Source: Brevibacillus_H sp041920465 (lineage in GTDB: Bacteria > Bacillota > Bacilli > Brevibacillales > Brevibacillaceae). From it: a stretch of 64,000 bases of DNA. Numbering within the stretch: position 1 is the stretch's first letter; each line of letters starts with the position of its first letter. Shown here piece after piece: positions 34,718 through 43,404 of the stretch. The position numbers and the translations under genes are program-made. The stretch is taken from NCBI GenBank assembly GCA_041920465.1, contig JBHGXW010000026.1, positions 1-64,000 on the forward strand, given 5' to 3'. A model generated the notes under the pieces. It was given only the letters and a program-made list of their open reading frames with translations. It was not told the origin of the DNA and made no database searches.

Positions 34718-35880
34718 CTCGGCGACTTTTGGTCAAACGTGCGGGATTCTGTATCTTGATTTGCTCTCTCTTTCTGACCGGTTGTTGGGATCGCAGAGAA
34801 ATCAACGATGTGGCGTTTTTGTTATTGACTGGTATTGATGAAGGATCTAAGCCTAATTCGTACCATGGGGAGGCCCAGGTAGCGATCCCGGGTCGAATGG
34901 GGACGACTCAAACGGGAGCCGCCAAAGCGGCAGCCAAACCTTACATCACGATTAGCTACGAAGCGATGAATTTGGATCATGGCAGAATGATGCTGGAAAG
35001 ACAGTTATCCAGGGATTTGGCTCATTCACATCAGCGGGTGATTGTGATCGGAGAGTCGCTGGCGCGAAGAGGAATAAAAGAGATGCTGGATGAGTTTACG
35101 CGCAGCCCCAAAAATCGGCTTCGTACGTTTTTGGTCGTCAGCAAAAAGATGAGGGCCGAAGAATTCATCAAAGCCTCCTATCCGCTGGAGTCATTTCCCG
35201 CTGAAGTCCTTCGGGAATTGATCAAACGAAAGATGAAGGCGCCCACTACGCTGCGGGATATTATCATTACTGCAACCTTGCCGGGCGGTCAGCCGGTTGC
35301 TTCAGCTTTTTCCCTGACGCCGAAATTTAATCTGGATAGTGTTGCGATCTTCAAAGAGTTCAAATTGGTGGGATATGTAGATGGGTTACAGGCTGTCTTT
35401 TTAAACAGTTTGCTGTATAAGGAACCGTTTGGCACTGTAAAAGTCAGAGTGCCCAAAACCAAAGGAGAAGTATCGGTACAGCTGAAAAAGCTGAAACCGG
35501 AAGGCAAGGTAGAGTTAATCGGCGGCAAGCCACAAATTCACTTCAAGGTCCGGATGGAAGGAATTATCCAGGAGAGTACAAGCAATATCGATTTATCCAA
35601 TCCGGCGTATATTGAAGAACTGAACAAAGCGTTGGAAAGCACGATAAAAAGCGAATACCAAACGTTACTAGAAAAACTGCAAAAAGAATACAAGACGGAT
35701 AGCATCGGGCTAGGCACGATGATTTACCGTGCATACCCGGATTATTGGAAAAAAATCGAGAAAGATTGGCCCGAGCTGTTTTTGAAACAAAAAGTAGACT
35801 GGACCGTTCAAGCCCGGATCAAGGAAATCGGGGTTTCGGGAGCGCCTCTCCAATTGCCTGAAAACGAGGTGAAAAAATAA
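34714..35880 (+). CDS. gerC: GerC-family germinant receptor lipoprotein (Ger(x)C)
   Basis: A 388-residue lipoprotein, the C subunit of inner-membrane germinant receptors. The signal peptide ends in LFLTGC with Cys24, and the family start CWDRREINDVAFLL follows. Three alpha/beta domains typical of GerBC fill the rest. The GTG start overlaps the truncated gerA stop (GTGA) and has GGGAGGAG ten bases upstream. The B subunit (GerAB-type transporter) that should accompany A and C is not found. The gene itself looks intact. Confidence 0.88.
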   Translation: MTRRLLVKRAGFCILICSLFLTGCWDRREINDVAFLLLTGIDEGSKPNSYHGEAQVAIPGRMGTTQTGAAKAAAKPYITISYEAMNLDHGRMMLERQLSRDLAHSHQRVIVIGESLARRGIKEMLDEFTRSPKNRLRTFLVVSKKMRAEEFIKASYPLESFPAEVLRELIKRKMKAPTTLRDIIITATLPGGQPVASAFSLTPKFNLDSVAIFKEFKLVGYVDGLQAVFLNSLLYKEPFGTVKVRVPKTKGEVSVQLKKLKPEGKVELIGGKPQIHFKVRMEGIIQESTSNIDLSNPAYIEELNKALESTIKSEYQTLLEKLQKEYKTDSIGLGTMIYRAYPDYWKKIEKDWPELFLKQKVDWTVQARIKEIGVSGAPLQLPENEVKK

Positions 35881-36083
35881 TGTGGACCTCCCTCATTCTT
35901 TATACTCTCCTTGTCATCGGGCTGATGATCCTGCAGGGGCGGTACTGGCGAAAAATGAACAAGAAACGGGAGAGCATGGTTTTTCTTGTCGGAATGCTGG
36001 TTGCGTGGATCATTGGTGTGTTGTTTTTGACTGGCGTGGAACTCCCCAATCCAACCAGGCCGATCCTCCCTCAATGGCAGTAG
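35880..36083 (+). CDS. Small membrane protein downstream of gerC
   Basis: 67 residues with two hydrophobic helices (about 3-20 and 36-54) separated by a basic stretch (RYWRKMNKKRES), so both ends probably face the same side. The start ATG overlaps the gerC stop (TAATG), a sign of translational coupling. Small two-helix proteins (GerD- or subunit D-like) accompany some receptor operons of Bacilli; this may be such a D subunit, but no motif confirms it. Confidence 0.6.
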   Translation: MWTSLILYTLLVIGLMILQGRYWRKMNKKRESMVFLVGMLVAWIIGVLFLTGVELPNPTRPILPQWQ

Positions 36084-36122
36084 ATTAAATTCGTCGAAGG
36101 CAATATATTTCACCAGCATGGC

Positions 36123-36971
36123 TTATTTCTTTTGATAGACACAAACGACCATTTTGACGAAGTATTCACGCAAACCCGGCAGCTTGGCCAAACCGGCTAC
36201 GACAGGGCGCAGCGGTATTTCCGCCTGGAAAACGGCAGGATGGCTGACGCCTTTTTGGATTCGGCGGAAGCGGGAGATGGTCATCCGGTTGATATAAGAG
36301 AAGTATTCCCGTCCATCCGGTTTTCGGCTGATGCGGAAAGAGATTCGATCCTGTCCGTCAGGCAGCTTCTCTACCAGCTTTTTGTAAGCATCAATCATCG
36401 CTTGCTCCGAGAAGAGCGAATGAACCCACGGAATCCCGATGGCATCCGACAGATGGGCGCCATATGGATGATAGTACGGCGGGAAGTTGATGTACAGATG
36501 ACCGCCTTTTTTCAAGACACGGAAGCATTCCGCAAGCGTCTTCTCCGGTTCGTCCACATGCTCCATCGCGTCGTTCATAATGATCGTATCAAACGTTTCA
36601 TCGGGAAACGGCATGGAAGAAGCATCACCGGTCATGAATTCGGCAATGTCGGCAAGCCCTTTTTCACGGGCAAATGCGTTGCCTTCTTCCGCATAATGCG
36701 GCACGATATCAATTCCGATTATTTTTTTCGGGCGGAACGTGGCATAGTAGCAAGTTTTACCACCGCCGCCGCATCCTATATCAAGAACCGTTTTATCGGT
36801 AAACATCTGCTGTTGCGAGTGGAAAGGAAGAAAGAATTGAATCGTTTGTTCTCCTTTGACAAATTGCCACTCGGTATAACTCATCTTCCCGTCGTTTGCC
36901 AGATTGAACGGGTGGACGGGCAGAGGAAACAGTTTATTAAGCGCCAATAATAATTTGGAAGCTGTAGCCAA
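36123..36971 (-). CDS. Class I SAM-dependent methyltransferase
   Basis: A 282-residue Rossmann methyltransferase. Motif I VLDIGCGGGGKTCY (about residues 63-76), the acidic GIDIVPHY after strand 2, GDASSMPFPDETFD and the YINFPPYYHPYGAH segment are seen. The start is TTG with GGAGGAGG just before it. It lies 14 bases after csaB on the same strand, so the substrate may be a sugar of the cell-wall polysaccharide; this is inference. Confidence 0.8.
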   Translation of the reverse strand: MATASKLLLALNKLFPLPVHPFNLANDGKMSYTEWQFVKGEQTIQFFLPFHSQQQMFTDKTVLDIGCGGGGKTCYYATFRPKKIIGIDIVPHYAEEGNAFAREKGLADIAEFMTGDASSMPFPDETFDTIIMNDAMEHVDEPEKTLAECFRVLKKGGHLYINFPPYYHPYGAHLSDAIGIPWVHSLFSEQAMIDAYKKLVEKLPDGQDRISFRISRKPDGREYFSYINRMTISRFRRIQKGVSHPAVFQAEIPLRPVVAGLAKLPGLREYFVKMVVCVYQKK

Positions 36972-36985
36972 GACTTCCTCCTCCT

Positions 36986-38086
36986 TTATTTTTTCGCCAA
37001 GGCTTGAAGCACAAGCTCACTGCTTTTCATCGCTTCACGGGCCAACAGCTTGGCGTTTTCGGCAACCGTTTGTTGCTCTCGCTTGAGATTATCAGTCCGT
37101 TCATGCAAAAGCGAGATGAAGGCTGTTGCATCAAGCTGCGTAATATGCCCGGCACACGGCATTCCGGCGCGTTGGACAAACCGGTCAATTTTGGGATCAT
37201 AGGAGATTCCGGTAAACGGTATTTGCAGCATGCAGGCGAGGATCAGAGAGTGAAGTCTTAATCCTACCACATAATCGCTTGATTTTAGAAGGCTCATGAT
37301 CTCATGGAAGCTAACATGCTTTTCCAAAAGAGCGGCCCCTTTGCGCTTCATCTGCGAGACAATCTCTTTCGAAGGGGCAATGTCGCTTGGATAGTGCATG
37401 GGCAGAAATAATACGTTCCAGCCTTTTTCCACATAGCTGTCAGCCGCTTGGGCAAAAACAGACTTAAAGTGCTGCTCCTGTTTCCAATCGCGCACCGAAA
37501 AAATAATCAGCGGCCGGGTGAGGTCGTCAAACAGTTCGCTCAACAACTCTTTGCCGCGCTCGTCCGAAATATCGGAAGGATGAATGGTTAACGCGGGATC
37601 AGCCGTAACATAAAGCGGAGCGTCGGTTACCCCGCAGCGTTTGAAATCTTCCCCTGACTCAAAATCCCGAACGGTAATGACATCGACCCGATTCACTACC
37701 TGCTTGATCAGAAACTTGCTGAAGGGCTGCAAGATCGGGCCGAATCCTTGGGCATAAAACACGACGGGTTTTCCCAGCATTTTGGCAATCGTCACAATCC
37801 CCAAGTAGTACAATACACTTCGCGGGCTTGTTACATCCTGCATCAAGGTGCCTCCGCCCATTACCAACAGATCGCATTTTTTCAATTCACGGACGATCGT
37901 CTTCAAGCTCCAACGGTCATAAGCGGGAATCCCAAACAACGATGTCGTGAGTTCCGGCTGGTTAGACAGGACGGAGAGAGAGATATGAGGTTGTTCCCGT
38001 CTAAGCGAGGAAATAATACCATAGAGTACGACATCGTCCCCGGCATTATTAAAACCATAATATCCGGAGATGAGAATTCGCGGCAT
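36986..38086 (-). CDS. csaB: Polysaccharide pyruvyl transferase CsaB
   Basis: A 366-residue GT-B-like enzyme that adds ketal-linked pyruvate to ManNAc of the secondary cell-wall polysaccharide, to which SLH-domain proteins bind. ISGYYGFNNAGDD, VMGGGTLMQD (residues about 70-79), TVRDFES, and the C-terminal VGLRLHSLILA and GISYDPKI are family motifs. The ATG at 38086 is chosen from AAGAAGG seven bases upstream. It implies an S-layer or SLH-anchored surface proteins in this organism. Confidence 0.9.
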   Translation of the reverse strand: MPRILISGYYGFNNAGDDVVLYGIISSLRREQPHISLSVLSNQPELTTSLFGIPAYDRWSLKTIVRELKKCDLLVMGGGTLMQDVTSPRSVLYYLGIVTIAKMLGKPVVFYAQGFGPILQPFSKFLIKQVVNRVDVITVRDFESGEDFKRCGVTDAPLYVTADPALTIHPSDISDERGKELLSELFDDLTRPLIIFSVRDWKQEQHFKSVFAQAADSYVEKGWNVLFLPMHYPSDIAPSKEIVSQMKRKGAALLEKHVSFHEIMSLLKSSDYVVGLRLHSLILACMLQIPFTGISYDPKIDRFVQRAGMPCAGHITQLDATAFISLLHERTDNLKREQQTVAENAKLLAREAMKSSELVLQALAKK

Positions 38087-38179
38087 GTAAGAACCTTCTT
38101 TCTTCGTTAACGTACAAGTAGGCACATCCTCAAGTATAATAGAAAAAAGATAGGGAAGTAAAGAAAGGAGTACTTTAAC

Positions 38180-39130
38180 GTGTCATCGATGTGGGTAAAA
38201 TATACCCTTTCACTAACACAAGCAATAGAAGAAGAGTTCTGCACAGCATTATTGGACAGTCCCTATACACTGGGATGGACGGAACCGCAAATCGAAGTGA
38301 TTCTCACCGATAATGGCTATGATTATGCCGAGCAGGCGGACAAGCCAATGCTTTGCTATGTATTCGCACCGCTCAGCCAGTCGGAAGAAACATCCGTTGA
38401 ACAATTTCGCGAGTACCTGTCGAAATGGAAGGATCAGGTGAGGCTGCTCTCTTTCGAAATGGTGGAGGAAGAGAATGAATCATGGAAGGAAGAGTTTCAG
38501 CCTGTCTGGGTTGGAGATTGGGTAATCGCCCCTTCATGGACTAAAGCGGAAGAACTGGAGGGTGCAGCCAATCTGTTATGGATTGATCCGGGAGCAGCAT
38601 TCGGCACCGGTTATCATGTCACGACACAAGACATCATCCGCTATCTCCAAACGATAGAATTAACCAACCGGCGAGTGCTCGATCTTGGAGCGGGTTCCGG
38701 GATTCTCTCATTGCTCTGTCTTCGGTTGGGAGCCAAGGCTCCGGTTTATGCCGTAGACATCAATCCCGAGGCAGACTGGCAGATCCGTCAAAATCTGGCT
38801 TTGAACAACCTGCCCCCGGAATCGGTCGAGATCGTCATCGGCGATCCGCTGGAAGAGGAAGAGGCAGGCGTAATTTCCTTGCCGCCGCAAGTCGATCTGG
38901 TCATGGTCAACATTGGGGGAGACGAGGATGTAGCTATGCTTCCTGTCGTGAAAAAGGCGCTTGCTCCAAAAGGGCTGGCTATTCTTTCCGGGATCGTCAC
39001 CTGGAACCGCGATAAGGTAGTGAAGGCTTACCAAGATGCAGGATTTGAACTTGTTGATGAAAAGACGAGCAATGAGTGGGTGACACTTGTAACCAAGTTG
39101 TGCGAAAATAGAGAAAAATTCACAAGTTAA
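38180..39130 (+). CDS. prmA: Ribosomal protein L11 methyltransferase-like (PrmA)
   Basis: A 316-residue SAM-dependent methyltransferase. The N-terminal ferredoxin-like domain (about 1-90) and the linker are PrmA-like. The catalytic domain has WIDPGAAFGTGYHVTTQ and VLDLGAGSGILSLLCLRLGA (motif I). The usual NPPY-like substrate motif is changed (MVNIGGDED), where PrmA has N-x-x-A; it may therefore be a paralogue with another target. The GTG start has AAAGGAG upstream. A dnaJ-neighbour context typical of prmA is absent here. Confidence 0.7.
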   Translation: MSSMWVKYTLSLTQAIEEEFCTALLDSPYTLGWTEPQIEVILTDNGYDYAEQADKPMLCYVFAPLSQSEETSVEQFREYLSKWKDQVRLLSFEMVEEENESWKEEFQPVWVGDWVIAPSWTKAEELEGAANLLWIDPGAAFGTGYHVTTQDIIRYLQTIELTNRRVLDLGAGSGILSLLCLRLGAKAPVYAVDINPEADWQIRQNLALNNLPPESVEIVIGDPLEEEEAGVISLPPQVDLVMVNIGGDEDVAMLPVVKKALAPKGLAILSGIVTWNRDKVVKAYQDAGFELVDEKTSNEWVTLVTKLCENREKFTS

Positions 39131-39149
39131 TTTCTAGGGGGAGTGTCTG

Positions 39150-40322
39150 GTGGATTCCGTTGTAATCGTCGCTGCGGGCCGCACGCCAATCGGTACGTTT
39201 GGCGGTTCGCTCAAAGATGTAAGCGCTCGCAAATTGGCCGAAATCGCCATTCGCGGTGTGATCGAGAGAGCGGGCATTGATCCTGCCGCCATTAATGAAG
39301 TAATCCTTGGTAACTGCATTCAGCGTACAGATGAGCCAAATATCGCCCGGGTTGCGGCGATGGATGCCGGATTGGGCAAGGAAGTGACGGGCTATACGGT
39401 CCAACGTCAATGTTCCTCCGGTATGCAAGCCATCGCGAGCGGTGTCGCCCAAATCCTGCTGGGCGATTCGGAGGTCGTGATTGCCGGCGGCGTTGAAAGC
39501 ATGAGCAACGCTCCGTACGTGCTCAAAAATGCGCGCTGGGGAAAACGGCTGATGCACGGAGAAATGACGGATGCGATGTGGGAGCTCTTGACTGATCCGC
39601 ATCACAACATATTAATGGGGGAAACAGCGGAACGGCTGGCGGATAAATATAACATCTCCCGGGAAGAACAGGATGAGATTGCCTATCGGAGCCATCAAAA
39701 CGCCATCCGCGCGATTGACAGCGGAATTTTCCGTGAGGAGATCATCCCCGTTCCGCTTAAGAAGCGGAAAGAGACAGTCATGTTTGACACGGACGAACAT
39801 GCCCGTCGTGATGTAACCAGAGAAAGCCTGGCGTCTTTAAAACCGGCGTTTCGCGACGGCGGCACGGTTACAGCGGGCAACGCATCCGGCTTAAACGATG
39901 GAGCTTCCGCTGTCATCTTAATGAAAGAAAGCAAGGCCAGGCAGCTTGGCCTTGAGCCCCTGGCCCGAATCGTTTCATATGCGTGGGCGGGAGTAGAAGC
40001 TGATTTGATGGGCTACGGACCGGTTCCCTCCACACAAAAAGCCCTTGCCAAAGCAGGACTTACCCTGGCAGATATTGATCTGATCGAAGTAAACGAAGCT
40101 TTTGCCGCCCAGTATCTGGCGGTGGAGAAGCTGCTTGAGCTGCCGCGAGAAATCACCAACGTAAACGGCAGCGGTATAGCACTGGGACATCCGGTAGGAT
40201 CAACCGGCTGCCGGATTGTCGTCTCTCTTTTGCATGAACTGAAGCGGCGTGAAGCAAAACGCGGTCTGGCCACACTATGCGTAGGCGGCGGCATGGGCAT
40301 GACGATGATTATTGAACGATAA
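39150..40322 (+). CDS. Acetyl-CoA C-acetyltransferase (thiolase)
   Basis: A 390-residue thiolase II-type enzyme, close to the family norm. The nucleophile is C88 in QRQCSSGMQA, with H347 in GHPVGSTG and the second catalytic C377 in LCVGGGMG. NEAFAAQ is present. It either condenses two acetyl-CoA or cleaves 3-ketoacyl-CoA in beta-oxidation. The position 1.3 kb before the acyl-CoA ligase supports a fatty-acid role but a separate terminator follows. GTG start, with GGGGGAG six bases before it. Confidence 0.9.
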   Translation: MDSVVIVAAGRTPIGTFGGSLKDVSARKLAEIAIRGVIERAGIDPAAINEVILGNCIQRTDEPNIARVAAMDAGLGKEVTGYTVQRQCSSGMQAIASGVAQILLGDSEVVIAGGVESMSNAPYVLKNARWGKRLMHGEMTDAMWELLTDPHHNILMGETAERLADKYNISREEQDEIAYRSHQNAIRAIDSGIFREEIIPVPLKKRKETVMFDTDEHARRDVTRESLASLKPAFRDGGTVTAGNASGLNDGASAVILMKESKARQLGLEPLARIVSYAWAGVEADLMGYGPVPSTQKALAKAGLTLADIDLIEVNEAFAAQYLAVEKLLELPREITNVNGSGIALGHPVGSTGCRIVVSLLHELKRREAKRGLATLCVGGGMGMTMIIER

Positions 40323-40374
40323 CCACAGAAAAACTGAATAAAACCTCCCGAACCGGGAAAGAATTGAAGTGAAC

Positions 40375-40412
40375 CCCATCAAGCGATATGCGACGATGGG
40401 GATTTCTTTTCT
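40375..40412 (+). terminator. Terminator after the thiolase gene
   Basis: CCCCATC (40375-40381) pairs with GATGGGG (40396-40402), followed by ATTTCTTTTC. Confidence 0.75.
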
Positions 40413-40439
40413 TCGGATCCGGGAGGCTGGTTTTCACAC

Positions 40440-41444
40440 ATGGATCAATCCAAAATAACAAGTCGCGGCAGACGAATTCTCGGATATGCCATTGCCATCT
40501 TGTTTCTGGGATTGGTTGGCGCCATCATGTTTGCCCTGTTTTCCTTTCAGCAGATGACGCGCAACTGGTATCAACCGTTATCGAATGACCTCGGGCTTCA
40601 TGCGCAATTGGAAGGGCAGTCTGGACCAACTGTTCGCGCTCCTGTCCTGGAATTGTTGAAGAAACCTGCTCCGTTAAAACCGTTCACACTGCTTTTGGTT
40701 GGCATTGACAGCCGGGATGGAGAACGGGCTCGTTCAGACACGATGATTTTGGCAGCTGTTCATCCCGAAAAACAGCGTTCTTATTTGCTTTCAATCCCCC
40801 GCGACACCTTCATGCAATTGCCAGGCAGAGGATACGACAAAGTGAATCACGCCATGGCCTTTGGCGGTCCGCAGTTGGTGAAACAATCGCTGGAAAGCTT
40901 TTTTCATATGAAGATTGATAAATACATGACGATTGATTTTGACGGCTTCCGCAAGATTGTGGACGAACTGGGCGGTGTGGAAGTAAATGTGAAAAAGCGG
41001 ATGAAATACACCGATCCGACCGATGATACGTACATCGATTTGCGTCCCGGAGTGCAAACGTTGAACGGGAAGCAGGCGCTCGATTACGCCCGCTACCGGA
41101 AAAGCGACAAGGGTCCGGACGACAGTGATTACGACCGGATTCTCCGCCAGCAGGAGATTATGAAGGCGCTCGCCAATAAGGGAGATTCCGTGCAAGCTTT
41201 CGTCAAAGCGTTCAAGCTGATGGATGTGCTGGGACAGCATGTCAAGACAGATCTTACCGATCAGGAAATCGCCTCTTTGCTGGTTACCTATTATGATCCC
41301 AAAAACAATCAGATTGTGACGGAAACCCTTAAGGGAGCAGACGAACGAATTTGGCGGCATGGCATTCGCGGCTGGTATTACCTCGTGCCGCAAGAAGAGA
41401 GGAAGCGCATCCGTTCCAAATTTTTTCAGGAGTTGGCCCCTTAA
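40440..41444 (+). CDS. LytR-CpsA-Psr (LCP) family glycopolymer transferase
   Basis: 334 residues. A short cytoplasmic N-terminus and one membrane helix (about 13-36) precede an extracytoplasmic LCP catalytic domain. That domain has LLVGIDSRDGERARSDTMIL, the Arg-rich SIPRDTFMQLPG, DFDGFRKIVDELGGVEV and DYARYRKSDKGPDDSDYDRILRQQ. LCP enzymes attach lipid-linked wall polymers to peptidoglycan, fitting the csaB/polymerase neighbourhood. GGGAGG lies ten bases before the ATG. Confidence 0.92.
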   Translation: MDQSKITSRGRRILGYAIAILFLGLVGAIMFALFSFQQMTRNWYQPLSNDLGLHAQLEGQSGPTVRAPVLELLKKPAPLKPFTLLLVGIDSRDGERARSDTMILAAVHPEKQRSYLLSIPRDTFMQLPGRGYDKVNHAMAFGGPQLVKQSLESFFHMKIDKYMTIDFDGFRKIVDELGGVEVNVKKRMKYTDPTDDTYIDLRPGVQTLNGKQALDYARYRKSDKGPDDSDYDRILRQQEIMKALANKGDSVQAFVKAFKLMDVLGQHVKTDLTDQEIASLLVTYYDPKNNQIVTETLKGADERIWRHGIRGWYYLVPQEERKRIRSKFFQELAP

Positions 41445-41457
41445 ATATCTCCAGGAG

Positions 41458-41498
41458 CTCAACTTTTTTCCCGATTTTCGGGAATAGTTGAGTTTTTT
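41458..41498 (+). terminator. Terminator after the LCP gene
   Basis: The outer stem CTCAACT (41458-41464)/AGTTGAG (41486-41492) encloses a second CCCG/CGGG hairpin and is followed by T6. Confidence 0.88.
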
Positions 41499-41519
41499 AC
41501 CTATTCGCAATATTTTTTG

Positions 41520-41595
41520 TTGGAAAACTGGATAAATTTCGAATACAATGAGTGCAGGAAGAGGTTATGAATGATTATCTTACGGGAAAATGAGC
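41520..41595 (+). promoter_or_regulatory. Promoter of lcfA with a degenerate FadR-like site
   Basis: TTGGAA (41520-41525) and TACAAT (41544-41549) are 18 bases apart. Downstream, TGAATGATTATCTTACGG (41578-41595) matches the left half of the FadR operator TGAATGANTANTCATTCA but poorly the right half. The promoter is likely; the FadR site is only a candidate. Confidence 0.5.
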
Positions 41596-41620
41596 TATTC
41601 AAAGGATTGGAGGGAATGTC

Positions 41621-43330
41621 ATGTCAATTGCCAAGCCTTGGATCGCCAGTTACCCCAAAGAAATCCCTGCGTCTTTGGAATACCCCTGTGTTCCACTTAC
41701 GCACTTCTTAGAGCAGGCGGCAAAGGAGTTTCCAAACAACGTTGCTCTATACTACATGGGAAAACGCATTTTATTTTCAGAACTTTTAAACATGTCTTAT
41801 CAATTTGCCCACGGTCTTATCAGCCGCGGCGTCAAAAAAGGTGACCGTGTAGCCATTATGCTTCCCAACTGTCCACAAGCCGTTATCGCCTTTTACGGAG
41901 CATTGTTTGCGGGAGCGGTAGTCGTCCAGACCAATCCGCTCTACACAGAACGGGAGCTTACTCACCAGATGGCCGACTCGGGAGCAGAAACCATTGTTAC
42001 CCTTGATCTCTTGTACAACCGCGTGACCACGGTCAAGCCCAACACCTCTTTGAAGCGAATTATCATTACCAGCGTAGGAGACTACCTTCCTTTCCTGAAG
42101 AAATTATTTTTTCCGTTTGTTCAGCGCAAGCAGGGGCAGAATCCTCAGGTTCAGTACGGCAACGGAGTAGAATCCTTTTTGCAGCTTATAAAAGAAAGCG
42201 CTAACACTCCGATCCAAGTCGAGCTTGATCCTGACAAAGATTTGGCGCTGCTGCAATACACCGGCGGGACGACAGGAATTGCCAAGGGTGTGATGCTGAC
42301 CCACAAAAATCTGGTTGCCAATGCCATCCAGTGCCAAGCGATTCTGTACAAATTGAGACGTGGACAGGAGAAGATCATGGGTGCCCTGCCGTTCTTCCAT
42401 GTTTACGGCATGACAACCGTAATGAACATGGGTATCCTGTTGGCTGGCGAAACGATCCTTGTCCCGCGCTTTGACGTTAAACAGATTCTCGAATTGATCC
42501 AAAAAGAGAAGCCGACCGTGTTTCCGGGCGCTCCTACCATGTATATTGCCCTGATTAATCACCCTGATCTGGAAAAATACGACTTGTCATCCATCGAGGC
42601 GTGCATCAGCGGATCGGCGCCGTTGCCTGTAGAGGTGCAGCAGCGCTTTGAGGAATTGACCAAAGGCAAGCTGGTGGAAGGATACGGGTTAACGGAATCG
42701 TCACCCGTAACACATGCCAATCCTATCTGGGGGCACCGCATCAGCGGAAGTATCGGATTGCCTTGGCCCGATACGGATGCCAAGATTATCGATCCGGGCT
42801 CCGGTGAAGAACTGCCGCAGGGCCAAGTAGGGGAGCTGGCGGTGAAAGGTCCGCAGGTGATGCTGGGTTACTGGAACCGTCCGGAAGAAACGGCAGCCAC
42901 TTTACGTGACGGATGGCTGCTGACGGGCGACATGGCGTATATGGATGAGAACGGTTATTTCTACATCGTTGACCGCAAAAAAGACATGATTATTGCGGGC
43001 GGATACAACATTTATCCGCGGGAAGTGGAAGAAGTGCTGTTTGAGCACCCTGCTGTTCAGGAAGCGGCGGTTATCGGTGTTCCTGATCCATACCGCGGCG
43101 AGACGGTGAAAGCGTTCATCGTGAAGAAAAAGGGTCAAGACGTAACGGCAGAAGAGTTGAACCAATTCTGCCGCAAACGCCTTGCTGCCTACAAAGTGCC
43201 GCGTCTCTACGAATTCCGCGAAGATTTGCCCAAAACGATGGTAGGGAAGGTACTGCGCCGCCATCTGCAAGAAGAAAGCAAAAAGCAGGCGGACGAAGCG
43301 CTTGCCCAGAACCATTCCCAGTCGGTATAA
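41621..43330 (+). CDS. lcfA: Long-chain fatty acid--CoA ligase
   Basis: A 569-residue adenylating enzyme that activates fatty acids to acyl-CoA for beta-oxidation. The P-loop-like YTGGTTGIAKGVMLTHKN (about residues 210-227), VEGYGLTESSP, the hinge region with TGDMAYMDENGYFYIVDRKKDMI and the C-terminal Lys in LPKTMVGKVLRR are all present. In Bacillus subtilis lcfA is the first gene of lcfA-fadR-fadB-etfB-etfA. Here it has its own promoter and terminator and is separated from fadR by the oxidase operon. Confidence 0.93.
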   Translation: MSIAKPWIASYPKEIPASLEYPCVPLTHFLEQAAKEFPNNVALYYMGKRILFSELLNMSYQFAHGLISRGVKKGDRVAIMLPNCPQAVIAFYGALFAGAVVVQTNPLYTERELTHQMADSGAETIVTLDLLYNRVTTVKPNTSLKRIIITSVGDYLPFLKKLFFPFVQRKQGQNPQVQYGNGVESFLQLIKESANTPIQVELDPDKDLALLQYTGGTTGIAKGVMLTHKNLVANAIQCQAILYKLRRGQEKIMGALPFFHVYGMTTVMNMGILLAGETILVPRFDVKQILELIQKEKPTVFPGAPTMYIALINHPDLEKYDLSSIEACISGSAPLPVEVQQRFEELTKGKLVEGYGLTESSPVTHANPIWGHRISGSIGLPWPDTDAKIIDPGSGEELPQGQVGELAVKGPQVMLGYWNRPEETAATLRDGWLLTGDMAYMDENGYFYIVDRKKDMIIAGGYNIYPREVEEVLFEHPAVQEAAVIGVPDPYRGETVKAFIVKKKGQDVTAEELNQFCRKRLAAYKVPRLYEFREDLPKTMVGKVLRRHLQEESKKQADEALAQNHSQSV

Positions 43331-43345
43331 ATTTAACTTATGAAG

Positions 43346-43383
43346 AATGGCGTGCCAAAACTGAACTCAGTTTGCACGCCATT
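43346..43383. terminator. Bidirectional terminator between lcfA and the oxidase operon
   Basis: AATGGCGTGC (43346-43355) pairs with GCACGCCATT (43374-43383), with further pairing AAACTG/CAGTTT inside. Confidence 0.88.
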
Positions 43384-43404
43384 TGCCGTAAATTATGGGT
43401 TTTC

